From Channa striata (lineage: Eukaryota > Chordata > Actinopteri > Anabantiformes > Channidae), in the NCBI GenBank assembly GCA_033026295.1, contig CM065188.1:434001-498000 (forward strand): a DNA stretch of 64,000 nucleotides, read 5' to 3'. Under the pieces are notes generated by a model. That model was not told where the DNA came from and did not search any database. It was given only the letters and a program-made list of their open reading frames with translations. Shown here in pieces: positions 50,871-60,309 of this stretch; position 1 is the stretch's first letter, and each line of letters opens with the position of its first letter. Made by a program: the position numbers and the translations under genes.

Positions 50871-51925
50871 ATGCTCAGAAATGACAGAAGAACAGCTTTT
50901 ATTTTAGGGACAGAGGAAAGAAGAGGAACCAGCAGACACTGGCCAAACACTCCAGCTACTATAATCGCTGGGTTTATCACTCGTCAACAACAGACTTGAA
51001 CTCTTACTGTGTACAGTAGGTGCTGGCATCAGTTTAGTCTCTATGACATGTGAGGAATAAGGTGTGACCTCTGGATAATAAAGTTTACAGGAGAAAGGCA
51101 GAAGATCTATTTAAACATCCATCAGCACTAACAAATCTATCAGGCTGAATTACAGGGAAACAAAATCACACACAGATCTGCTCTCACCAGACCACAGAAG
51201 CTTCTTCCAGCTGACCTCGGTCTCTTCAATCCTCCTTTCTTGATAAAGTTCAGTGAAGTGTTTTCTGTAGTACATGTTGTCAGTGGCACAGGCAGGATCA
51301 GTCCACACGAGAATTAACAGAATAGTTACACTGACACCTAGAGGACACACGAACAAACTGCAAGTTATTACTTTTTTTAAGTAAAGGAAACTAGTCCTTC
51401 CTCTTTTCAGTTTACTCAACAACCTATTCTCAGTCTGCTGCTCGTTTCCATGTCCTGCCTGTCTTTTGACTATTACTGACCAACAGTAAATGTCACTGTC
51501 TGTTACCATCTACATTCAGTTCAACTCACTTTATATCTTCAATATGTTTCACATGTGAGGGTCTGTTGGAGTAATTGTGCACATTTGAGGAGGAGACAGA
51601 ATGTAAAATGTAACACATTCAACATATTTATAATTTTCAAAGTTTACTTTGTGTCACAGATGTCACTGTGTGGTGACACAAGGAAAAACTGTTTGTAACC
51701 AGGAGCTGAATGAGAAACAGGTCAGACTCAGACTGGAGTGTGTATGACTGGTTAGTGATAATAATGAAGCATCACTTCAATCAGGAGGACATACAACAGA
51801 TTATGTGACAGTAACAAGTTTAAGGTCTTTTCACTGATTTGTGAATTCACTCAGTGAAGAACATGTACAAATGAATTTCTCTGTTCATAGAGCAGATCAC
51901 ATTTCAGTCCCTGCACAGTGTCTGT
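50871..51925. other. Region downstream of the receptor pseudogene
   Basis: It contains one candidate exon on the minus strand (51338-51189, listed separately) and otherwise no supported feature. Confidence 0.4.
51189..51338 (-). CDS. Candidate exon of an unrecognised membrane or secreted protein
   Basis: The minus strand has a good acceptor (tgtgtcctctag) at 51339, an open stretch of 150 bases, and a donor gtgaga after TGGTCTG. The translation starts with a hydrophobic run (VSVTILLILVW), then TDPACATDNMYYRKHFTELY and IEETEVSWKKLLW. The open frame in fact continues upstream, so the splice sites may be chance. I do not recognise the protein. It lies about 590 bases beyond the stop of the trace amine receptor on the same strand. 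Confidence 0.25.
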
Positions 51926-53112
51926 TTACAGCATGTTGGTCTCACGGGAGCCAGGCTGCAGGATCTGAAGAGACAAAATTAGTCTGATGGCTTTTCTAAA
52001 CCAGGGGTAGAACAAGGCATAAATCAGAGGGTTCAGACAGGGACTGATACACGCCAGAAAGACACCAGAGGCTGGAGGTAAATTAAGATGACTGTCACCT
52101 GTTACAAGACTGAGAACATAATATGGGCAGTAACCCATTAAATACACAAGTACAAGAACACCCAGAGTCCTGGCTGCTTTCAGCTCAGATTTCTTAGTCA
52201 TTACAGTCCTTGATTGCTGGAGTGTGACGGCTGCAAAATGAGAGCACATGGCACGAGCCTGAGACACAGCCGTCACAAACACTCTCAGATACAGACGTAT
52301 TATGACAGCGATTGGAGCAATAAATGAGAAAGCAATATCAAGATATGCTCGAATGTATCCAACAAGCACCGCACACTGTCCATAGCAGGTATTATATTTA
52401 CCTGGTTTAGCCAAATTGTCATGTAACATTACACCAACGTAGACAACACAACCGATCCAGCACATAACACACATTTTAACCCTTGTCACAGTGACTCTGG
52501 TGGGGTAATGCAAAGGGTCACAAGTAGCCATGTCGACTGATATAAGAGCCATGATTCCTACTGAGGCAGAGAGAGCAATCAAGATCATATAAACATGTAG
52601 AGGACACAGGAGTTTACCAAGAAACCAACAGGCTGTTTGTCGATGAGCTTCAGAGCCACAGACTCAAGTCCAGTAAGGAAATCTAAAACAGCCAGAGAGA
52701 GGAAGAGGAAGAGTGTGTGCAGTTGCCTACAGGGAGACAAAGACGTAATGTAAAATGAGACATTAATGTAAAGTGATATGCCTTACATGTGGCACATCTG
52801 GACATTTAACGTTCAAAAACATTGTCAGCAAAGCAGAAAATACGTCTGGTGTCAGGATGAAAAGTTATATACACACTAACATTTTCATGTAAATCGATTA
52901 ATAATCATTAAAAAAATTATCAATTGTAAGTTTTGCTCAGTTTATCTCTGCCTGAAGTGGGAGACTGAGATGATCACGAGCAGGTTGAGAATCACAGTGA
53001 AACCAGAAATGAGGAACTGCCAATACATGACGACAACATCAGACTGATTGGTCTTTGGTTTCCTGCAGGGGGCATTGAGGAGTTCTGGAAAGGAGAGCTC
53101 TGCTTCCTTCAT
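51926..53112 (-). pseudogene. Trace amine-associated receptor, two exons, probably a pseudogene
   Basis: The first exon (53112-52952) starts at an ATG and reads MKEAELSFPELLNAPCRKPK, then TVILNLLVIISVSHFR, the N-terminus and first membrane span of TAARs. The second exon (from 52726) resumes with QLHTLFLFLSLAVLDFLTGL (second span). After VNSCVLYMFI the frame meets a TGA; a one-base shift near 52587 restores ALSASVGIMALISVD. The DRY box should follow, but the sequence goes directly from SVD to MATCDPLHYP, two codons short. The remainder is good receptor sequence: CDPLHYPTRVTVTRVKMC, ELKAARTLGVLVLVYL, CLNPLIYALFYPWFRK and a C-terminus ETNML. The 225-base intron ends ctgtag but its donor would be GC (AG|GCAGAG). 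Introns at this place are reported for some fish TAARs. TAARs are amine-sensing olfactory GPCRs. Confidence 0.85.
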
Positions 53113-53239
53113 CCTCAGAGAGAGGAGGAGTAGAAGCTGCAGCCCTGGCATTTCCTGACTAAAACTCTGTCAGACAAATGATTTATCAGTTTCTGTTGTA
53201 ATATTCATCCCTCCTCCTCCAGTGAAGTATAGATGATAA

Positions 53240-53280
53240 TAAGAAGAGAACCAAGATCTGAGCCCTGCGGGACACCGTTG
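53240..53280 (-). mobile_element. LINE reverse transcriptase fragment next to the duplication
   Basis: The minus strand reads GVPQGSDLGSLL, the conserved PQG-S-LGP block of L2/CR1-type reverse transcriptases, and the adjacent duplicated segment contains the preceding 'ALAWLQSFL' region in other frames. It is a short, decayed piece. Confidence 0.55.
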
Positions 53281-53646
53281 GAGAGACTATGAGAGTTAGA
53301 ATCATGCAACTGCCAAGATACCTTGAAGATTTATCCAGGTAAGAAAGACTGAAGCCAGGCTAGAGCTGGTCTGTGAAATGCCCAAGTCAGGGAGTGCAGA
53401 GTGACTCTGATGTTAAGTATTTTACACTTAACATCACAATCAGAAATCTGTTTATTGCCACCGGTGGAGAGACTATGAGAGTTAGAATCATGCAACTGCC
53501 AAGATACCTTGAAGATTTATCCAGGTAAGAAAGACTGAAGCCAGGCTAGAGCTGGTCTGTGAAATGCCCAAGTCAGGGAGTGCAGAGTGACTCTGATGTT
53601 AAGTATTTTACACTTAACATCACAATCAGAAATCTGTTTATTGCCA
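53279..53646. repeat. Exact tandem duplication, two copies with 186-bp period
   Basis: Positions 53279-53460 and 53465-53646 read the same base for base as far as I can follow, separated by ccgg. Each copy includes an 11-bp perfect inverted repeat (tgatgttaagt, loop attttac, acttaacatca). The segment lies in decayed LINE sequence upstream of the receptor pseudogene. Confidence 0.93.
53408..53436. repeat. Perfect hairpin, 11-bp stem
   Basis: The stem tgatgttaagt pairs with acttaacatca around a 7-base loop attttac. The second copy is at 53594-53622 in the duplicated unit. It has no U-run typical of a terminator and no known role. Confidence 0.85.
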
Positions 53647-54287
53647 GGCACAGTTAAGAACACTTAGGAATTTGTCTTGATGTGTGCTATGCAGGAACTC
53701 TGTCACGGGGGACCTCTGCACTTAGTAGAGGCAGCAGGAACGAGAAGGAGCAGGACCAAACTGTTGGAGTTGTTTACCATGGGCAATCCTAAATGCTCTG
53801 AGCTGCACCTTCATCCTAAGATTGTGTGAATTCAAAATAACTAAAAGAAGTATAACTGTTCTCATGCATGTTGCTATACAGCTATATCTTACTTTAGGTA
53901 TTCTTACATTCCCTTTACTTTTGATAAACTGCTGCAAGACCTTGATTTAGGTCAATAAACTTTTATTACTTTTGAGCTAAAGTTATGCGACACAGAATGC
54001 TTAATGAAGTATAAACTTTATTCCTTTATTGAAATATTGGAGCTGGTTTGACATCTGTGTTCATTAGTGTAACACACAGAAATCATGACGCATAAAGTCT
54101 TTTTAGTCTTTAATAAGGGACACCACATATTATGCTGCTCATCAAAAAAAAAACAGTTTGGCTTCAGTTTCCCAGAGAGCACAATAACGCTGAATGTTTT
54201 TCTTTTAATCGTTTTAAGAACCCCCAGATCTGTGCAGTACACTGTCATAGAAAATGTGTTTATAACTCTATACTGTTTATGTTGTTT

Positions 54288-54452
54288 TACGCAGTTGGTA
54301 GCACAACTGTCCACCAATCCTACAGTTGTTGGTTCGATCCCCAGCTCCTCCGGTCACATGTCCAAGTGTACTTGAGCAAGACACTGAAGCCCACCCCACC
54401 TCTACCAACAGGTAGAAGAGCGCTATATAAGTGCAGAACATTTACCATTTAT
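54288..54452 (+). mobile_element. tRNA-derived SINE
   Basis: Box A (gcagttggtagcacaactgt), box B (ggttcgatcccc), the body (tacttgagcaagacactgaa) and the tail (gcgctatataagtgcagaac ending in tttaccat) are in order. The box B is the best preserved of this family in the window. Confidence 0.85.
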
Positions 54453-54469
54453 TGCTAAACACAAACACT

Positions 54470-54592
54470 TCTTTGATAGCACTTTACTTTGATGTTTTTC
54501 TTCTTGACTTATATTTTTTGCTGCCTTGTTCCTCACTTGTAAGTCGCTTTGGATAAACGCGTCTGACAAATGACTAAATGTAAATGTAATGG
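54470..54592 (+). mobile_element. Dispersed repeat tail, shared with 19425-19530
   Basis: It reads ctttggataaacgcgtctga, then caaatgactaaatgtaaatg, directly after the SINE at 54288-54452. Confidence 0.55.
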
Positions 54593-54712
54593 GGGATCAT
54601 CCACAGAGGGATTTATTATGTATGTCCAGACATATTTTTCTATTTAGAATCACATTAAGTGTGAAGAGAGACGTGGTCAAAGCGTCTGATTTAATCTACG
54701 GAAGAATCCGAG

Positions 54713-55148
54713 TGTCATGATCTGTGTGTTTCGTCTGTCCTTGTTGTGTTTGTTTTTTGGTTGCGTCTCTAATTCAGTCTCTCTCTGTGCAGGTCGGCAG
54801 CTCCCTCTCCCTGTTGTGGCCTCACCTGGAGCTGGTGCCGTTAGCGGGGTGCACAGCTGCCTGCACTTGGGACTGATTAGAGCGCACTTTTTAAAACCTG
54901 TCCCGTACAGGCACTCTGTGTTGGTGCGTCGTGTATGCTTGCATCTGTTACTGTCAGTCCCCCTTGTCCAGTGTAGGTGGTACTCATCGGTTTATTCACT
55001 CTTCCTTTTGAGGAGTTGGTTTTTGTTCTCTTTGCTTTGTAGTGTTCTGTATTCCCTGTGTTTTCAAGAGACAGTAAATTTTGGTTATTTTCTGCTCCGC
55101 CTGCGTGTATCTCTCTGCTCTTGGGTGGCTATTTGGCAAACGGTCACA
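54713..55148 (+). mobile_element. Solo gypsy LTR, same family as 24501-25079
   Basis: It begins tgtcatgatctgtgtgtttc and ends ggcaaacggtcaca, matching the LTR of the gypsy fragment at 23755-25079 but shorter inside. Flanks are ccgag (54708-54712) and cagag (55149-55153), a 5-bp duplication with one difference. No polypurine tract or internal sequence is next to it. Confidence 0.85.
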
Positions 55149-55710
55149 CAGAGGTTTAGTGAAGCCTGATAAGTGAGAGAGACTGGCTCAGCTGAACCTG
55201 ATTCTTAATATTGACTACTGCTACAGATGAAATGTGACAGGTCTGTTTCAGAAATGGGAATTACTTGAAATATTTTCTAAAACCAAGTGTAATTTAAAAT
55301 CAGTATAAAGGTTCCTTTTGAAGCTCTTCAGAGTCTGATGCCCTGACCTACTTTAAGAGACATTAATGTTGAACATTTGCACTGTGACTTTCTGACCAAA
55401 AGGAGAATAAAACACACTCTGATGTAATGTTGCACTGAGCCTCTGCCTGTGAGGAAAACTCCCAAGTTACAGTAACAAGCATCTAAAACCTGAAAACAAT
55501 CATTACGTTCATCATAGGAAACAGTGTTGACTGTGACCAGTGTACTGAACAGAGCAGGGGTGTCATTAGTGATGTCATCACAGAACATCACTTCTGAACT
55601 GATCCAGCATGATCCACTTATTTGCATCTAAACTGAAGATATAATTTTGGAAACAGTAAAGGACTCAGATTACTTCCCTGTTTCACTTAAAGATGCATAA
55701 AGAAACTCCG

Positions 55711-56480
55711 TGTAAGAAACCAGCTAACTGAGACCCAAATCCTGAAGTCACCATGAGACCAGGAATGAGGATAAACAAAGAATTTATTTGAATAGAGCAA
55801 AACCGAGAACAAATGAAAATGCACAAAAGGAGGCGCTCGCTGCAAAGGCAGGATGTGAAATAAAGTAAACTAACTAGGAAAAACAAATCGCTAGCTAAAT
55901 TAGCAGGATAAGAAAAAGTCAAAAATAAAACGCTCCTAACAAAAGGTAAGAGGATCAACGGTCAAACAAAAACTCACTAAACGCAACAGGACCAGTTTAA
56001 ACTACCGTATTTTCCGTACTATAAGGCACACCTAAAAGCCTTCAATTTTCTCAAAAGCCAACAGTGCGCCTTATAATCCGGTGCGCCTTATATATGCATC
56101 AATATTGAGCCGCAACGGGTCAAACACAAATACTCAAGGCTACAAACGAACTTCTGCAACAAACGAAGGCTGGTGGTCAGGGAATGGACAAAACGGGAAA
56201 CAGGGTAGGTAAACAAGAAGACACACTAGTAACGAAAAAGACAAACGAGGGTCGTAGATGGTAGCAAGCAAGTAGATGATGATTCCATTCAGGTGTGATG
56301 GCTGGGGTCAAACAGAGGAGAGGGAAACTAGAAGGGCTGGGGAGACTGAATGAACCGGAGGAGAACCTCAGCAGGCAAGGAGGGGAACTGCAGAAACACA
56401 CAGAGCACAAGGATGAAAACACAAAAGACATCCAAGAAAACAAAAACCATACAAGGAAATAAAACACCTAACTTCTGACA
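55711..56480 (-). mobile_element. Solo LTR, second copy of the family at 36323-37068
   Basis: The plus strand starts tgtaagaaacc and ends cttctgaca, and most of its length can be followed along the copy at 36323-37068. Flanks are ctccg and ctcag, a 5-bp duplication with one difference. Within it, at about 55997-56118, lies an insertion absent from the other copy. Confidence 0.85.
55997..56118. mobile_element. Short palindromic element inserted in the solo LTR
   Basis: It begins accgtattttccgtactata followed by aggcacacc, and carries ggtgcgccttatata in inverted relation (ataaggcacacc against ggtgcgccttat). This phrase belongs to a common vertebrate non-autonomous DNA element. It is present only in this LTR copy, so it arrived after the LTR. 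Confidence 0.65.
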
Positions 56481-56489
56481 CTCAGGCTC

Positions 56490-57735
56490 TTACAGAGCAT
56501 TTTTACCTCATTCAGCAGATGATTTAGGGTGAAAAAATTACGAAACAAACGGGGTTCCACCAGTGTTTGGATGCTGTCCACAGGAAGAAGAAGAAACTCT
56601 ATCTGCATATTCCAAACCCATTGCTAAAAGGACAACACATTTAAAGGTCTTTTTAACCACGGTTGCACAATTAAAAACTAGATTCCATCGAGCATGAAAC
56701 AGACAGCAGTCATTCTTAGGGGTGAAACGATGTACAGAGGAGCTTTAGCACCTGATCAGTCCAAACATTGCCCCATTAACTCTCTGAATATAGAACAACA
56801 TTCAGTCTCTTGGTTCCATGTTTCTGTTACTCACATTAAACACAGGATTTGGATGTTGATGATGACTTTTCGCACCAATGTTGGTCGGCTTTCGTTGTTT
56901 TTAACAGTTTTTAAAATGCTTCTATTTTCAACACGATTGCTTCTGACGGCTTCATTTTCTCCTCCACTAGGAAAAACAAAGCAATCTCCTCTGACTTCAG
57001 GCCACAGGAGGAATTAACAGCATCCAGCTAAATAGGGACTTACATTAAGTTTCCCAGTTTTCAATGGAATTTTCCCTGAAGTTGGATCTCTGACTCGGAC
57101 TGAGCAGCCCAGAGCTTCAAATCCAATACGGCTGCTAATAAGTTCATATAAACTTTTAGCACTTTAATCAAACATTTATGCACATAGTTCTGTTCAACTT
57201 CCATCTGTGAACATGTTGCTACAGCTTTTTATATACCAAATACAGCAAAGAGGATTGTTACATACCTGCAGTCAACTCTTAAAACTTCTGAGATAATTAA
57301 ATGCACCAAGAGTGTAAACTGGGTTTCAGCCAGTTCAGGTGTGAACTGGTTGGTTCAGGGAAGGCTCAGCCCATTCACGACAGAGCAAGAACATGTATAT
57401 GGAACAAGAGTTGATTTTTTTTTTTATCAACAAAGACATTTTGTTCTAAAATGAAACAGCAAAATCACAATCTTAGCTCTGCCTTCTTTCAAAAGTAGAC
57501 CACAGAGACTGCTAAAAATCACTGACCATGCACACACACGTTCACGTCACAACATCTTCACTTATATTGCACCTTTTATTTAATGTTGTGCACATTACTC
57601 CATCTTGTTGAATTACCTATAATTTCGTTGCACCCACTCATTATGCAGTGGCATCAGAGTCTATTCCATTCCATCCTAAAGTGTCCAAAAAGCACACCTC
57701 CATCCATCACATGCCTGCTAAGCTCCTCTTCAAAC
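56490..57735. other. Intergenic, no gene seen
   Basis: AT-rich sequence with no recognisable protein, RNA gene or bounded element. Confidence 0.5.
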
Positions 57736-57737
57736 CA

Positions 57738-57890
57738 GTCTACTGGTAACCAGCCTGCAAAGCTGCAGTTGTCTGCTAAAGTGTCTACTGGTAACCTGCC
57801 TTCAAATCTACAGCTCATCTGTTAACCTGTCTACTGGTAACCTGCCCGCTGAGCTGCAACTTCCCTGCTATCCTGTCTACTGCCTGGTCA
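57738..57890 (+). repeat. Minisatellite, 45-46 bp unit, about 3.3 copies
   Basis: Units start at 57738, 57783, 57829 and 57875 with gtctactg(gtaacc). Later positions drift (gcctgcaaagctgcag, gccttcaaatctacag, gcccgctgagctgcaa). It may be the tail of an LTR element frame, see 57950-58081. Confidence 0.8.
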
Positions 57891-57949
57891 ATCTGCCTGC
57901 TCATCTTCGTCACCCGTAGCCTGCTCTCCTCTCCCCACCTGGTCGTTCC

Positions 57950-58081
57950 CTATCTTGCCTCTCTCCTTGTTCTCCACTATATATCCAGCACCATACTGCC
58001 ATTCTGTTCTATCATCAATAAACAGTCTCCATCTTCCTCCTGTGTCCTGTACTTCTGGGTCCAAAGAACAAATTCCTGACA
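57950..58081 (+). repeat. Possible 3' part of an LTR
   Basis: It has actatatatcca (TATA-like), then catcaataaacag (polyadenylation signal) and an end attcctgaca, an order seen in gypsy-type LTRs. The 5' boundary is not visible. Confidence 0.3.
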
Positions 58082-60274
58082 GTGACTTTAAATTGTGATT
58101 GATGTCTGCTGTGTTGGAACGTGTTCGGCCCGATGTCAGCGTGACGTTGTGCAGCCAACACGTTGAAGTGTGTTTGTGTGTGAAGTTCACTGAATGAGAA
58201 CTGGGCCATGGCAGCTCAGGGGTTCAGTAAAATGTGAAGGGAGAACATATGTTTGGTCCCGTTTTAACCAAGGTAACAGGTGTATGACGTGCGGCCTGTG
58301 GACGTGTCTTCAAACACACCTGGTCAGGCCATGCTCAGTAATGCGGATCAGTAGGAGACTGGGGAAATAAACGTTGGTGTTTGACTGTTTCAATCTGGAA
58401 AAGCTGAGAGACACACAGGGGTTTTAGGAGGAAATGTTGTGGATGTGAACACACAGCAGTAGGTGTCTGCAGGCCCAGGCAGGTGGGATGAATTCAAACT
58501 GTGCGGAGACTGGGAACCTTAGGTGAATGGGGCCTTCAGACTACATGAATTACAAACCTGGAAGCTTTTTCATACAAGTTAATGTTGTTGTGTTGAATCC
58601 TTGTTTGCTGCCATGCCACAACTAGGTCAAAATATGAAGTGGATTTTAATTTATTCATAATCTTTTCGTATTAAACAAACAGATGAAAGCAAACTGCTCG
58701 CGGTATAATTAATATGTAATATTTCTTTACCTAAATTATGTACTGTGTATACTTGATTGCTGATAGATATTAAGGCTTCACACAGAAATTGCAGGTGAAG
58801 AAAGACTAGCTTTGGTCTTAAATCAGCTCGAACCACTAGATAAAATCAGAAACTGAGCTCCTAAGCTGATGAAGTGAATGTGGAAGTAATGTGGGTCTGT
58901 TCTTTTTTCAGGAGTCTCTCTCAGATGGAACACACACATCAACAAGACGACCAACGCAGAGATTTCTTTGAAACCTGAAACCTTCAGGTTGGCTCATGGG
59001 TTTTCTTTTCACAGGTTAGTACATATCAGGAAACATGCTTAGTTTAAATGGGTTTACTGGTGCAGAACTGATGAAGATTTGTTGCATATTTGCTTAAAGT
59101 ATTTAAAGGACACTCGCTAATACTGAACGTTCTTCTTTTGGATCTAGTCTGATTAGTATATGTAAATAAATGCCATCAAACTTCCTTCTAATTTCCCTAT
59201 ATAAAAATAGCTTTACTTCTGTCTGAAAAATGCCTCCACATGACATCACTTTGAGGAACTTATAATTCAGATTATGTCATCTCGTTACTAGTACTATGGG
59301 GGTTGAAATTATGGTCAGCTTGCTTTTCCAGAGCTTCTGCAGATGACTACATCTGAACTCCTAATTATAAACTCAGGTAATAGTGGAAAAAATTTTCAGC
59401 TTTTTTTTCAGATTTTTTTTAAAGCGCGAATGTACATTTATACCATAAACTAAAGCCATAGAAACAAAGTTGAAATTTGGTGAAGTTTCCCTTGAAGTAA
59501 AATCAATACTTTATCTGCAGATTGATGTTGCACCAGAAAAAGAACCACCCGTTGTCTTCTCTAACCTGAGCATGGTTGGATGGAAATTAAAACTGTGTCC
59601 ATAAATTACCTCGGGCTAAGATTTCTCTTTTTTTTCAACAGGTAGATCTTCAAACTGTAAGTTACAAAGTGTATCAGGTCTTAGGTCTGGACAGGTGACC
59701 TCTAGGACTGATGTAACTGACTAGATTGCCATGCGTTTCTCCAAACATTGCTGGTGTGCTTTGTCTACTTCCATTAGTCGAGTTCTTGGGTCTGTATTAT
59801 GACTTAACTGAACACTAAATTAGTAGATGCTGGTTACTTGCTGTGTGAGGTGCTTTTAGGCTCTCAGCTTGGTACTTTGTCAGGCTACCTGGTTAGGTTC
59901 ATAGTACTTGCACATCATTTGCAGTCCCATACTCTCACCCACCGACTTGAAATGCTTGTTCCTTATTCTGATGCAAGTCTCGTCAAAATGCAGTTGTATT
60001 ACTGTTCACATGTTGAACATTGCTCTAATTAAGGCAAATTCATTGAAATCAAGTAAATCAAAAGGCAGTAAAAAATACACTCATGCTTTTAGCAGTAATT
60101 GATGAACCACAAAGGCAGATGGTTATTGATGGGTCAGACTTTTAACTCTAAAGGTTAAAATGAGAACCTCACTGTAAACGTTCAATATGCATGAACACAG
60201 CTGGTTGTTTCAAATATCAACACCATAAAAGTGTACTGCAAATAACTAGACTCACAACATTAAAATGAGAGGCT
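58082..60274. other. Intergenic, no gene seen
   Basis: No supported gene. A possible splice acceptor (tcttttttcag) at 58912 precedes a short G+C-balanced stretch to about 59015, where caggttagta could act as a donor. This is too little to call an exon. Confidence 0.4.
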
Positions 60275-60309
<35 letters not shown>

